Part shown: one piece after another, positions 25,488 to 34,536 of the stretch
Layout: each line of letters opens with the position of its first letter
Numbering within the stretch: position 1 is the stretch's first letter
The notes under the pieces: generated by a model
Told to the model about the DNA's origin: nothing
The model's database searches: none
What the model saw: only the letters and a program-made list of their open reading frames with translations
Translations under genes and position numbers: made by a program
Assembly (NCBI GenBank): GCA_023384455.1
Contig: JAHDWH010000029.1
Span: 1-34,590 of the forward strand
Direction: 5' to 3'
From: Caldilineaceae bacterium
GTDB lineage: Bacteria > Chloroflexota > Anaerolineae > Caldilineales > Caldilineaceae
Length of the DNA: 34,590 nucleotides

Positions 25488-26128
25488 CTTTGCCCTTCCC
25501 GTTGAATAAGTGATTCTTCCCACGTCTGCATTCCTTCCCGGCTGTACCAGAGGTAAGCGATACCAAACATCAGCCGTTGGAGCAGGCCATCCATGCCCGG
25601 AAGGAAGTTCATCGCCAGGGGCAGAAAAGTGGCTGCGGCCAGGGCCAGAGCATCCAGCCCCCAGCCCTTTTGGCTGCGGCGCAGCCGCTGAATCATACGC
25701 AGTCCTGTGCCAAAAGCAAAAGCAAAGCCCATCGCTGTAGCCGTAAAAGAGTGCAGGCCATCTTCCACAGGATCAAAAGCCGCGCCGTTTTCCCAGGAAC
25801 GAGTGGAAAAGGCTGCGGTGGCGATAATCAGAACCCCAAAGGCGCAATGGAGAAGATAGACCGTCCACCCCCAGTCTGCTCGCTGTCGGGCGGCAATCCA
25901 GAGCACGCCAAAGCCGAAGAGTTGAAAGCCCAGCCGGGCCAGCCAGGCCCCCGGCACGCCCTGGGCCGCGGATTCGCTGGTCGTGTGGCTCAGCCAGGAA
26001 TAGCTGACGGGCATCAGAGAGGGGGCCAGCAATAGGGCCAGGGCTGACAGAAGCAGAAGTAGCAGGGGCAGATGTCTGGCAATCCGGTCTGCCGTTGCCC
26101 GGCGTTGGGTTTGTGGCGAAAGTTGCAT
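25484..26128 (-). CDS. DUF998-family membrane protein
   Basis: Protein of 214 aa with about six membrane segments (for example HLPLLLLLLSALALLL, LARLGFQLFGFGVLWIA, VYLLHCAFGVLIIATAAF). The pattern SYSWLSHTTSESAAQGVP then WLARLGF is typical of DUF998. Function unknown. Translationally coupled to the deacetylase-like gene downstream. Confidence 0.75.
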   Translation of the reverse strand: MQLSPQTQRRATADRIARHLPLLLLLLSALALLLAPSLMPVSYSWLSHTTSESAAQGVPGAWLARLGFQLFGFGVLWIAARQRADWGWTVYLLHCAFGVLIIATAAFSTRSWENGAAFDPVEDGLHSFTATAMGFAFAFGTGLRMIQRLRRSQKGWGLDALALAAATFLPLAMNFLPGMDGLLQRLMFGIAYLWYSREGMQTWEESLIQREGQR

Positions 26129-26211
26129 AGTTGGAAATCTCTCCCTGTGGACAATCCACTCCGTACCAGCGAGGAACTAATGGGCAAGCGTTAGTCGATC
26201 GGCCAACTATC

Positions 26212-26248
26212 TGAAACGTGAGGTATCGTCACATACTCTCACGTTTCA
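26212..26248. repeat. 11-bp perfect inverted repeat
   Basis: TGAAACGTGAG (26212-26222) pairs with CTCACGTTTCA (26238-26248), loop 15 bases, in the 175-base gap between the DUF2079 gene and the DUF998 gene (both minus strand). It may be an operator or a weak terminator; no T-run beyond four bases. Confidence 0.6.
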
Positions 26249-26303
26249 AGTCTTCACGTTTTAGCCCGCATATTGTGGCTGCGCTACCTTATGCAATGCA
26301 AGC

Positions 26304-28994
26304 CTATGGCTGGCTGGCACAGGTCAGAGGAATCAGCGCGCACGCCTGATCCGGGAGCAGTGGCTCTGTCACCTCTACGAAACCGACGGTCAATTCGTTT
26401 CCCGTGGACTGACCGTTTGGGTCAAAGGCGGCCAACCGTTCGCCGTTGGCGGGATTGTAGAGGCCAATGACCACCCCATAGTCACCCGGGGGCAGCCGCG
26501 CGGGGATGGCTAACTGCCGCCAGTCGGGGGTGACCGGGCCGGCTGGGACGGGGATGAAAAGGCGGGGGCTGCCGTCGATCTGGGCGATAGTGCCGTTCTC
26601 CCCGCGCAGGTGGACAAATATCTGGTAGCGGTCGAGCATTTCCGGCCTCTGCGTCTGCCATTCCAGACGCAGATTCGCCACCTGGCCCGGGGCCGCGGAT
26701 GTGCCCAGCCGGGCTGCCACAGCCAGACGCTCCCCCGGGGGGTCAGTGAACCAGCCAGCCTGGCGTGTACCTGTCAACGTTCCCCCGATTTCCCGCGCGG
26801 TGAGGGTCCCATCGGCCTGACGGCCAAAAGCCCCGGCCAATCCCAGGGTGCCAGACCGATCCACCAGCCCAGCGGCGGCCTCCAGCACAGGCCATTGCTC
26901 TTCCGGTTCGCCGCCAGCCACACCCACAGCCACACCCCACTGCGCGGGCAAAAAGAGCCAGAGACTTTCCAGCTGGATCGCTTCGCCCACCTGCCAGCGT
27001 TCGGGTGGATACCAGACCAGCGCGGGGGAGAGCAGTTGGGCGCTGTCGAGAATCACCTCACCGGAGGGGGTGCGTATCTCCACCAGTGGTGTGGAAGTTC
27101 CGTCGAATCCTTCCTCCACCCGCCAGAGGGTCGTCACTTTTGTCTGCCGCCAGCGGGGCCAATCGGTCAGGTTCAGGCCGAGAAAGGTGAGGGAAGGGAA
27201 AGAAAATAGTGAATGGCGAATGGTGAAGGGTGAATTATTAAGTGGGGAGTCGTTGGCAGAATTCTCCGCGTCGCTGTTTTTTTGCGTCTCGACATTAAAA
27301 ATCCTGGCAAAATTATAGAAGTCATCCGGGATAGCTGCGTTGGGTTCACCCCGGCGCAGGAGGAGGAAGCCATCTGCCCCATCGATGACGCCCCAGCCAT
27401 TTGCCAGCATTTCGTCCACTTTGGCCTTGAGATCGCCGGGGGCCATATCCGTATTGCTGGTCACATCGAGCAGCGCCCATTCGGCGGGGACCTGTGCATC
27501 CGGTCCGAAGGGGAACTGATAGATATAGCGGCGGTGGCTCAGATGGGGGTGGACCGCGGCGGTGGCCGTGACAGCGGCGTCCGCGGGAATCTGGTCGATA
27601 AAGCGGCTGAGCAGCCGGTGGTGGGGGGTGACGGGCGTCGGGTCGTAGCGTCCGCCGCCCGGCCCCCGGCCCGCGTCCGCATAGCCCATCCCCGCCCAGA
27701 CGAGCAGCCAGAGGGTCAACCCCCAAGCCAGCAACGGACGCAGGCTGGAACGGCTGTTGGTGAAAAAGGAGACCAGCGCCATCACCCCGGCACTGGCCGC
27801 GGGCAGGTGTTGGAAACTGGCCGATTCACTGGTCGTCCGTCGGCCCAGCCAGCGCCAGAGCCGGGCCAGCCCATAGACCCCGGCCACGGCAAAATAGGGG
27901 AGAATCGGCGCGCTGTAGTGAAATTCGCCGTAGTATTGGGCCGGATAGGCGCTGAGCAGATTGGCGAGAAAGACGGGCAGACAGAGCAGGAGAATCTCCG
28001 GAGCGAGGAGGGCAAAGAGGCCAAAACCGGCCAGCAAATGCCAAAGATAGGCGCTGCGGGGCGCTTCGCTGGCAATCTGCCAGACCAGCCCCGGTTGGGT
28101 GAAGAAGCTTTTGGCAATGTCCACGGGTGCATCGCCCAGCGCGCCGAACCGCTGGAAATAGGCGCTCTCCGCCGCGCCGTAGACGGGCGCGGCCTGGGTG
28201 GGAACGATGACAAATGTGGCGAGATAGAACCAGGCCAGGGAGAGGAGAAAGATGGAGACTGGGGATTGGAGATTGGGGATTGGGCGTCGTCGCGCCCTAA
28301 TCCCTACTCTCCAGATTCCCCAGATTCCTAATCCGGCGGCCAGCAGCGCGGCTTCTTCTTTGACAGAGGCCAGCAGCAGGGCGGCGACGAAGAATTGACG
28401 CCAGCGCCCTTTTTCCCCGGCCCAGAAGACCCAGACGATCAGCGGCGCGGCAAAGGGGATGGCGTGAAATTCGGTGAGGACCGCGGATTGGAGCGGGGGC
28501 GAAAGCAGCCAGGCCAGGGCCAGGGCCAGGGCCAGGGGGCGGGTCATCTGTTGCAGGGGTTCGTTGTGCCAGATTTGGGCGCGCTGCCGGGCCGGGAGCA
28601 ACTGGTCGAGCTTTTCCAGGGCCAATGCGTAGAGCGGCAGCGCGCCCAACGCCACGGCGATTACTTGCAGAAGCAGGAGCGCGCGCACGTCATCCCACAG
28701 CCAGAGCAGCGGGGCGATCAGCGCAAAGAACGGCTCCACGTGATCCGTCAGCCGGGTGGAGACGAAATCGTCCTTCACCTCCTCCACAAAGCGGCCCTGG
28801 CTGGTGTTCCAGATGGCCTGATCCATCTGGCCCAGATCGGCCTTGTGGGTGCGCATCCCCGCGTGCTGGGCAAAGGCGAGGCTGGTGAAAGTCCAAATAT
28901 AAATGAGGATGGCGGCGAAGAGAATCAACCGGTAGGGGTCGGCGAGGGGATTGGGGATTGGAGAGCGGAGAGCGGAGAGCGGGGAGCGAGACAT
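26304..28994 (-). CDS. DUF2079 membrane protein (GT-C-like), with repeat-derived insertions
   Basis: Protein of 896 aa from ATG 28994 (TTG 28997 alternative). Residues about 20-450 hold some ten membrane segments with the DUF2079 features KADLGQMDQAIWNTSQGR, DHVEPFFALIAP and LTEFHAIPFAAPL. Residues about 540-880 form a soluble, beta-rich extracellular domain. DUF2079 proteins resemble GT-C glycosyltransferases; substrate unknown. Three places are encoded by simple GGGATTGGGGA, GAGAGCG or GAATGGTGAA repeats: the N-terminus (SRSPLSALRSPIPNP), near residue 240 (RRPIPNLQSPVS), and near residue 590 (SPLNNSPFTIRHSLFSFP). Low-complexity coding there is likely repeat invasion. Confidence 0.85.
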   Translation of the reverse strand: MSRSPLSALRSPIPNPLADPYRLILFAAILIYIWTFTSLAFAQHAGMRTHKADLGQMDQAIWNTSQGRFVEEVKDDFVSTRLTDHVEPFFALIAPLLWLWDDVRALLLLQVIAVALGALPLYALALEKLDQLLPARQRAQIWHNEPLQQMTRPLALALALAWLLSPPLQSAVLTEFHAIPFAAPLIVWVFWAGEKGRWRQFFVAALLLASVKEEAALLAAGLGIWGIWRVGIRARRRPIPNLQSPVSIFLLSLAWFYLATFVIVPTQAAPVYGAAESAYFQRFGALGDAPVDIAKSFFTQPGLVWQIASEAPRSAYLWHLLAGFGLFALLAPEILLLCLPVFLANLLSAYPAQYYGEFHYSAPILPYFAVAGVYGLARLWRWLGRRTTSESASFQHLPAASAGVMALVSFFTNSRSSLRPLLAWGLTLWLLVWAGMGYADAGRGPGGGRYDPTPVTPHHRLLSRFIDQIPADAAVTATAAVHPHLSHRRYIYQFPFGPDAQVPAEWALLDVTSNTDMAPGDLKAKVDEMLANGWGVIDGADGFLLLRRGEPNAAIPDDFYNFARIFNVETQKNSDAENSANDSPLNNSPFTIRHSLFSFPSLTFLGLNLTDWPRWRQTKVTTLWRVEEGFDGTSTPLVEIRTPSGEVILDSAQLLSPALVWYPPERWQVGEAIQLESLWLFLPAQWGVAVGVAGGEPEEQWPVLEAAAGLVDRSGTLGLAGAFGRQADGTLTAREIGGTLTGTRQAGWFTDPPGERLAVAARLGTSAAPGQVANLRLEWQTQRPEMLDRYQIFVHLRGENGTIAQIDGSPRLFIPVPAGPVTPDWRQLAIPARLPPGDYGVVIGLYNPANGERLAAFDPNGQSTGNELTVGFVEVTEPLLPDQACALIPLTCASQP
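27183..27260. repeat. AGGTGAGGGAAGGG/GAATGGTGAA-type simple repeat in coding sequence
   Basis: Purine-rich repeat units (GAATGG, GTGAAGG) interrupt the DUF2079 gene in frame. Confidence 0.6.
28258..28325. repeat. GGGGATTGGAGATT-type repeat with partial inverted copy, in coding sequence
   Basis: ACTGGGGATTGGAGATTGGG on one side and CTAATCCCTACTCTCCAGA on the other form an imperfect foldback inside the DUF2079 gene, the same word type as after dnaK. Confidence 0.6.
28945..28991. repeat. GAGAGCGGA repeat at the DUF2079 start
   Basis: GGGGATTGGGGATTGGA followed by four GAGAGCGG-type units encode the first 17 or so residues of the DUF2079 protein. Confidence 0.65.
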
Positions 28995-29000
28995 CAATCG

Positions 29001-29990
29001 TTACTCACCAATCTTAATTTGCGCGGCGTCCACCGATCGGCGGGCTTTCATCCACAACCCTACCCCGCCCGCCGCAGCCACCTCCAGAATCACCTGCCAA
29101 AGCCGGATGGCAAGAGAGGCGACGGTTGTGGGACCGCCGCCCAGAATGGGGGCAAGAAGCAGATAGAACGCCCCTTCGCGCACGGCCAGCCCGCTGGGGG
29201 TGACAAAGCTGAGATAGCCCACTGTATAGCCGATGGGAAAGGCAGCCAGCAGATGGGGCAGGGCCGCGGCCATCTCGACAGATGTGTAGACGCTCAGGGC
29301 AAAGGTGATGGCGGCGAAAGCGCCCCCCCAACAGAGCCAGGCAATCACTGCCAGGCAGAGCATCCCCAGCAGTTGACCGGACGAGAGGGACCCGGCCAGG
29401 GGTGTGCGGCCCGCTTTGGATAAAGCCCAATTGAGCAGGCCAATCAGCCAGCCCGGGCGCAGCAGAAAGAGGAGAAGCGCGCCCAATGCCAACCCTGTCA
29501 ACCAGCCTGTCGTGTCGCCCAGCCAGGGGTCCAAGAGTCCAAAATTACCCACAGTCAACAGATAGACGGCGGCGATGGGCAGAACCGAAAGCAGATTGAG
29601 CACCTGAAAGAGCGCGATGCTGCCCACTGTTGCCTCCACGCGCACCCCCTGCTGCCGGGCCAAAACGGTCATGCCCAGGGGCTGCCAGACGTTGCCGGGG
29701 ATGTAGCGGGCCAGAATGCTGGCAAACCAGATGCGCAGGGCATCTCTGTAGGAAAGCCAGCCACCCAGCCGGGCCAGGGCCACCCGCCAAAGCCCGATTT
29801 CGATGGCCCAGCCGCCCAGCATCAGCCCAGCGGATAGGGCCAGCCAGCCAGGATGCAGACGCCAGGTGTGGCGGGAGAGTTCATCCCATTGGCTGCGCAG
29901 AAGCAGGAGAATAAAGAGCAGGGCCAGACCGATGAAGAGCGGTTGAAGCAGGGGCCACAGGCGGCGGCCAGCGCTGAGAAGAGCCGTCAC
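29001..29990 (-). CDS. Flippase-like (lysylphosphatidylglycerol synthase TM-domain) membrane protein
   Basis: Protein of 329 aa. GTG 29990 overlaps the stop of the HAD gene (GTGA), so I prefer it to longer forms. It has about eight membrane segments with the AglD/UPF0104 signature: ALRIWFASILARYIPGNVWQ, the region VEATVGSIALFQVLNLL, and SFVTPSGLAVREGAFYLLLA. Family members move lipid-linked molecules or act with glycosyltransferases, and the DUF2079 gene follows 6 bases later, so a joint role in envelope glycan assembly is a fair inference. Confidence 0.86.
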   Translation of the reverse strand: MTALLSAGRRLWPLLQPLFIGLALLFILLLLRSQWDELSRHTWRLHPGWLALSAGLMLGGWAIEIGLWRVALARLGGWLSYRDALRIWFASILARYIPGNVWQPLGMTVLARQQGVRVEATVGSIALFQVLNLLSVLPIAAVYLLTVGNFGLLDPWLGDTTGWLTGLALGALLLFLLRPGWLIGLLNWALSKAGRTPLAGSLSSGQLLGMLCLAVIAWLCWGGAFAAITFALSVYTSVEMAAALPHLLAAFPIGYTVGYLSFVTPSGLAVREGAFYLLLAPILGGGPTTVASLAIRLWQVILEVAAAGGVGLWMKARRSVDAAQIKIGE

Positions 29991-30661
29991 GGACTGGACT
30001 CCATCTGACGCAGGATGGCGGGCAGATGGCGCAGGTCGCTGCATACGGCGTCGGCAAAGGAACATTCGGGCCAGAAGCGATTGGGCCGGTAGATGGCAGC
30101 CATCCCCATAGCCTGCGCGCCCCGAATGTCTGCCTCTGGGTTGTCCCCCACAAAGACCGCTTCCTCCCCGGCAACCTCCAGCCGGGCCAATGCCCGCCGG
30201 AAAATTTCCGGGTCGGGCTTGCGCATCCCCTCCTGCTCCGAGACAAGCACCGCGGAAAAATACTCCGCCACACCCAGGGCCTGGAAGTTGTGCCATTGAA
30301 AGGGATAGCGTCCGTTGGTAATTAATCCCAGTTGTCTGCCCTCTGCTGCCAGCTCTGCCACCATTTCGGCCAGCCCCGGAAAGCCCCGGCAATAGGCATG
30401 AAAGCCGGTGAGATATTCATCCAGCAGGGTTTGGGGATCGATGGCGCTGATGCTGTACTCGTCCAAAATACACCGGTAGACCCCATCCTTCCAGAGTCGG
30501 CCATTGTCGTCCAGCGCCATAAAACGCTCTACAAAGTCCTGGGCTGGAATGGAGGCCAGGGCGTTCTGGTGGGCAGCGTATTGGGCGGCGGCAAAGGCGC
30601 GCAGAGAGGCTTGCCGGTCCAGCAGCGTCTCATCCATATCAAAAATAACGGCTCGAATCAT
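29987..30661 (-). CDS. HAD-superfamily hydrolase
   Basis: Protein of 224 aa from ATG 30661, which overlaps the NmrA-like stop (ATGA). Motif I FDMDETLLD (Asp8 and Asp10), helical cap, motif II LGLITNGRYP, motif III KPDPEIFRRAL with its Lys, and motif IV VFVGDNPEADI. This is the phosphoglycolate phosphatase/YjjG-like group; the substrate is not determinable. Confidence 0.93.
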   Translation of the reverse strand: MIRAVIFDMDETLLDRQASLRAFAAAQYAAHQNALASIPAQDFVERFMALDDNGRLWKDGVYRCILDEYSISAIDPQTLLDEYLTGFHAYCRGFPGLAEMVAELAAEGRQLGLITNGRYPFQWHNFQALGVAEYFSAVLVSEQEGMRKPDPEIFRRALARLEVAGEEAVFVGDNPEADIRGAQAMGMAAIYRPNRFWPECSFADAVCSDLRHLPAILRQMESSP

Positions 30662-31494
30662 TGGCTGCTCGCAAAATCGGCAAAGCTCGTAGGTGGCCTG
30701 CCCAGTAGCCAGCCGAGAACGTTCGGGTTGCCTACCAGCCCGTGGCGGTCGTAGTAGCGGAACATCGCCAGGAGGGTTGCAATGGCTTCCTCGCCCATCC
30801 CCCGCTGGCGGGCGTCGGCTTCCCACTGCGCCCACGCCACCCGTTCCGCCCGCACAGGCCGGCCCAGGGATTCGGCCAACAGTTCGGCCACTTCGGTTTG
30901 AGAAAGGGGCTGGGGGCCGGCCAACTCGTAGATGGCCCCCGTGTGACCGGACTCGGTTAGTACTTTGGCTGCCACCCCGGCCACATCCCGCAAATCGACC
31001 AGCGAGAGACGGGCGTCCAGGGCGTAGGGGACCGGGTAGACCCCGCGCTGGGTGATGGAGGGCCAATGGGCCAGCACATTCTGCATATAGGCACAGGGCT
31101 GGAGGATTGTGAAGGGCAGACCGGAGGCGAGGATCACTTCTTCGCTTTCCAGCTTGCGCCAGTGATGGGCCATTGTGGAAGTTTGGGGATGGAGCACTGA
31201 GTGGTAGACGAAACGCGCTACCCCGGCCCGGCTGGCCGCTTCGACTGCCACATGGCTAATCGCAACCTCTGCCGGGTGCAGGTTGGGGCAGATGTGATAG
31301 ACGGCCCGCACCCGCTGGCAGGCGGCTTCCCAGATGGGCGCATCCTGCATATCCCCCGCGATCCAGTCGGCACAGGGCAATCCGTTGGCCTGTTCTGGAC
31401 GGCGCACCCACACCCGGACAGTTTCGCCCTGTCCGGTCAACGCATCTACGATAGCTCGGCCCGTTTTGCCCCCGGCCCCGGTGACGAGAATCAT
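30658..31494 (-). CDS. NmrA-like NAD(P)-binding protein
   Basis: Protein of 278 aa. Rossmann motif VTGAGGKTGRAI at the N-terminus, then VRVWVRRPEQ and FVYHSVLHPQ, typical of the NmrA/atypical short-chain dehydrogenase group, which bind NAD(P) as redox sensors or reductases. Lacks the classical YxxxK catalytic pair in an obvious form. Start overlaps the Uma2 stop by ATGA. Confidence 0.9.
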   Translation of the reverse strand: MILVTGAGGKTGRAIVDALTGQGETVRVWVRRPEQANGLPCADWIAGDMQDAPIWEAACQRVRAVYHICPNLHPAEVAISHVAVEAASRAGVARFVYHSVLHPQTSTMAHHWRKLESEEVILASGLPFTILQPCAYMQNVLAHWPSITQRGVYPVPYALDARLSLVDLRDVAGVAAKVLTESGHTGAIYELAGPQPLSQTEVAELLAESLGRPVRAERVAWAQWEADARQRGMGEEAIATLLAMFRYYDRHGLVGNPNVLGWLLGRPPTSFADFASSQ

Positions 31495-32105
31495 TGGGGG
31501 ATCACCTCAGCGACGGGGATGGAGAAACCCTCCAACACCAGAGAAGAAACGGTGTCGCCCGGACCGTAGCTTTCGATCAGATCGTATCGCTCTCCCCGCA
31601 GTTGATAGACTTCCACAGTGACCGCTCTGGGGTCGATGATCCAGTATTCGCCGATCCTGGCTTCGGCATAGACTGCCAATTTGGTGCGCCGGTCATCCAC
31701 CCAATTGGACGGAGAAAGAATCTCCACAACCAGATCGGGCACACCGTCGATGGTTGTCTCGCCGATAATGCCCAGATTGTCCCGGCGGATGAAAAGGATG
31801 TCCGGCTGCACAGGCGTGCCCAGATTGCGGGGCAGAATGACGTCGATGGGGGAAATATAAATTTCTCCCATCTGTCTCTGGCTGACAAATCTTTCCATTT
31901 CCATCGAAAGACGAAGGGCTGTTCTTTGATGTCGCGGGCCGGGCGCAGGGGACATATAGAGTTCTCCTCGCATGACTTCGTATTTCCATCCGTCGTTGGG
32001 CAGACGCGCGTAGTCGTCGTAGGTCCACTGGCCCTGCTCCGGCCATGCCTGGACGACAGGCTGCACTGTATATGCGATTGTAGCTGTCTCGCGCAGGCGG
32101 GGCAT
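31491..32105 (-). CDS. Uma2 (DUF820) family restriction-endonuclease-like protein
   Basis: Protein of 204 aa from ATG 32105, with AAAGGAG seven bases upstream; this is better than a start at 32126. PD-(D/E)xK-like features: YEVMRGELYM, QPDILFIRRDN, LVVEILSPSN and TKLAVYAEARIGEYWIID. The family is abundant in cyanobacteria and Chloroflexota; role unknown. First gene of a five-gene overlapping series. Confidence 0.92.
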   Translation of the reverse strand: MPRLRETATIAYTVQPVVQAWPEQGQWTYDDYARLPNDGWKYEVMRGELYMSPAPGPRHQRTALRLSMEMERFVSQRQMGEIYISPIDVILPRNLGTPVQPDILFIRRDNLGIIGETTIDGVPDLVVEILSPSNWVDDRRTKLAVYAEARIGEYWIIDPRAVTVEVYQLRGERYDLIESYGPGDTVSSLVLEGFSIPVAEVIPQ

Positions 32106-32189
32106 AGGAAAGCTCCTTTCGGTCATTGTGCCCGTTATTAAAATCTATTGTACACCAGACCGGGGCGGAAGTGTATTGCATAGCCCAGC

Positions 32190-32268
32190 GTAACCACCAG
32201 ATTCCAGGGAGGGAACTGGATCGACTCCTCCCCCAAGCTGGGGGAGGTTGGGAGGGGGTGAGCAGTTA
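32190..32268 (+). repeat. Foldback element family 1, copy C (internally deleted)
   Basis: Same orientation as copy A; begins GTAACC, lacks most of the left arm, then matches from ATTCCAGGGAGGGAACTGG through the core to GAGCAGTTA. Lies in the 304-base divergent gap (32106-32409) between the Uma2 gene and holB, which has no other feature I can support. Confidence 0.85.
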
Positions 32269-32409
32269 TTGCGTAAGATTGCGTATCACCCATCACCCCT
32301 CCTACTCCCGCCTGTTGGCGGCGCAACACCCCCTGTGTTACAATTCGTCATCCGTACCCATTTCACTTCTTTGTCTATATCCACACTTGCGCCCATAAGG
32401 AATGCAGCC

Positions 32410-33450
32410 ATGCCGGGTCCAGACGAAAATGGGTGGCCGATCATCGGTCACAGTTGGGCGGTGGGTCTGCTGCGTCCCCTCTGCCAGCCGGGTGGCCGCG
32501 GTCTACGCCACGCCTATCTACTGCTAGGCTCGCCCCAGATCGGCAAATCCACCCTGGCCTGGGCCTTTGGCACAGCTCTGCTCTGCACTGACCCCGGCTC
32601 ACGGCCCTGCGGTCGCTGTCGTTCCTGCCAGTTGATGGCTAAGGGCGGCCACCCGGATGTGCGGCTGATCCAGCCCACCAACCGGGAAGGGCAGGCAGAC
32701 CGGGCCAATGGCCTGTTGCGGGTGGATGCAGCCGAAGGGATTGTCCACGAAACGATGCTGCGCCCCCTGGAAGGCCGCTACAAATTCATTCTGATTCAGG
32801 ATGTTCACCAGGCCAACGATAGCTTTGCCAATAAATTGCTCAAAACCCTGGAAGAGCCGCCACCCCACGTAATTCTTTGCCTGACCGCCCACGACCGGGC
32901 CGGTCTGCTGCCCACAATCGTCAGCCGCTGCCAGGTGTTGGAGCTACGCCCCCTCGCTGCGGGTGTGATTGCCGACGCACTGGAAAGCCGGGGGACAAAG
33001 CCAGACGAAGCCCAACTGTTGGCCCGGCTGTCCAACGGACGGATGGGTTGGGCGCTGAACCAACTTTTGGACAAAGAGAGCCGTACGCAGCGGGAAGAAG
33101 CGCTGCATACTCTCTGGCAGCTCTGTCGGGCCAGCCGGGTGGAGCGTCTGGCCTTCTCCCAATCTCTGGCCGGCAACCGGGAGAACGACCGGCTTTTTGG
33201 CCTGTTGGCCCTTTGGGTTGGCTGGTGGCGGGATGTGCTGCTGGCCCAGGCTGGCTGCCCGGAAGCGTGCAGCAATATCGATCACCGGGCCGAGATCGAG
33301 CGCGACGCACAGCATTGCAGCGGCGCGGATGTGTACTCCTTTTTGCAGACCCTGGCCCGCATCGAAGGCTATCTGCGCCATACGGTCAACACTGCCCTGG
33401 CACTGGATGTGCTGCTGCTACAACTTCCCCGGCCTGCCACCGCCCGCTGA
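32410..33450 (+). CDS. holB: DNA polymerase III delta-prime subunit
   Basis: Protein of 346 aa. ATG 32410 follows AAGGA. AAA+ clamp-loader features: GHSWAVGLLRPL, P-loop GSPQIGKST, a four-Cys zinc module (CTDPGSRPCGRCRSC), VHQANDSFANKLLKTLEEPP, and the SRC box (IVSRCQVL). It loads the sliding clamp with the other clamp-loader subunits. It lies 87 bases upstream of ricT, as in Firmicutes. Confidence 0.93.
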   Translation: MPGPDENGWPIIGHSWAVGLLRPLCQPGGRGLRHAYLLLGSPQIGKSTLAWAFGTALLCTDPGSRPCGRCRSCQLMAKGGHPDVRLIQPTNREGQADRANGLLRVDAAEGIVHETMLRPLEGRYKFILIQDVHQANDSFANKLLKTLEEPPPHVILCLTAHDRAGLLPTIVSRCQVLELRPLAAGVIADALESRGTKPDEAQLLARLSNGRMGWALNQLLDKESRTQREEALHTLWQLCRASRVERLAFSQSLAGNRENDRLFGLLALWVGWWRDVLLAQAGCPEACSNIDHRAEIERDAQHCSGADVYSFLQTLARIEGYLRHTVNTALALDVLLLQLPRPATAR

Positions 33451-33537
33451 GCCGCGTGGTGAAACAGATCAAAAAACGCAACACCTATTCAATCAACCCG
33501 CGCTACCCGCGGTCGACTTCCCATTCAGGAGCAACGG

Positions 33538-34536
33538 ATGCAAACCGTTATCGGTGCTGTTTTCAAGCCCGTTACCAAAGTCTACTATTTCGACCCAACC
33601 AGTTTGCTGGACCTGATGACCGACGATTTTGTGATCGTTGACACAGCCAAAGGCCAGGAATTGGTCCAGATTGTCCAGCCGCCCCACTCTATCCCGGAAG
33701 AAGAGGTAGTGGGCGAGATTAAACAGGTGGTGCGTCGGGCCACCCCCTGGGATATGCTGGAGCAGGACACCTGGCGGCAAAAAGAGGCAGAAGCCCTGGC
33801 TGTCTGCCGGGAAAAGGCCGCTGAGCACGCGTTGGAGATGAAAGTCGTACGCTGCGAATATAATTTTGACGGGGGTCGGTTGACCGTCTACTTTGCGGCG
33901 GAAGATCGCATCGACTTTCGGGGGCTGGTACGCGACCTGGCCCGGGTGATGCAAGCCCGCATCGAAATGCGCCAGATCGGTGTGCGCGACGAGGCCAAAA
34001 TTCTGGACGGCGTGGGCAAATGTGGCCGCCAGCTCTGCTGCACAAGCTGGTTGCGGGAGTTCGCCCCGGTGAGTATCCGCATGGCCAAAAACCAGCAACT
34101 GCCCCTGAACCCGGACGAAATCAGCGGCGTCTGTGGCCGTCTGCTCTGTTGCCTCTCCTACGAGGATCCGGTCTATAAAGAGGCCAACAAAAAGATGCCC
34201 AAACTCGGCTCCGAAGTGACAACGCCCCAGGGGAACGGGCGGGTACGCCATCTGCATCCGCTGAAGGAGTCGGTTACTGTCTATCTGCAGAATAATGTGA
34301 TGGCTGAATTTACAGTGGATGAGTTGATTACCAGCAAGAAGGGCGGTGGCTGCGGCACCTGCGGCGGCTGCACAGTCAAACGCCGGGCCAGCGCCGAAGA
34401 GGATAACGAGCGGGTGCGGGCGAGCCGTCAGGCTGAAGAAGAAGAAGCGAAGGAGAGCAGCGAAAGCACATCACCCCGGGACAACCGTGCCCGGCGGCGT
34501 GCCCGGCGACGGGGTGGCAACAATCCTGGGCGGTAA
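33538..34536 (+). CDS. ricT: PSP1-domain protein, RicT/YaaT-like
   Basis: Protein of 332 aa with ATG 33538 preceded by AGGAG. The PSP1 C-terminal domain reads GVGKCGRQLCCTSWL then SGVCGRLLCCLSYE, whose paired Cys residues bind an iron-sulfur cluster in the Bacillus homologue. A second Cys cluster (GGGCGTCGGCTVK) and a basic RRRARRRGG tail follow. The Bacillus protein is part of the Ric complex acting in RNA maturation and development. Its TAA is read inside the GTAAC boundary of the repeat copy D. Confidence 0.93.
   Translation: MQTVIGAVFKPVTKVYYFDPTSLLDLMTDDFVIVDTAKGQELVQIVQPPHSIPEEEVVGEIKQVVRRATPWDMLEQDTWRQKEAEALAVCREKAAEHALEMKVVRCEYNFDGGRLTVYFAAEDRIDFRGLVRDLARVMQARIEMRQIGVRDEAKILDGVGKCGRQLCCTSWLREFAPVSIRMAKNQQLPLNPDEISGVCGRLLCCLSYEDPVYKEANKKMPKLGSEVTTPQGNGRVRHLHPLKESVTVYLQNNVMAEFTVDELITSKKGGGCGTCGGCTVKRRASAEEDNERVRASRQAEEEEAKESSESTSPRDNRARRRARRRGGNNPGR

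Noticed and set aside
28505..28545. GGCCAG tandem repeat as a regulatory tract
   Set aside because: It encodes an Ala-Leu alternation in a membrane segment of the DUF2079 protein; composition alone explains it.
29991..30392. Long N-terminal extension of the flippase-like protein
   Set aside because: Read from inside the HAD gene; the GTG at 29990 overlapping the HAD stop fits coupling and the domain start.
30662..31066. Long N-terminal extension of the HAD hydrolase
   Set aside because: The 135 extra residues lie out of frame over the NmrA-like gene; ATG 30661 with ATGA overlap is the natural start.
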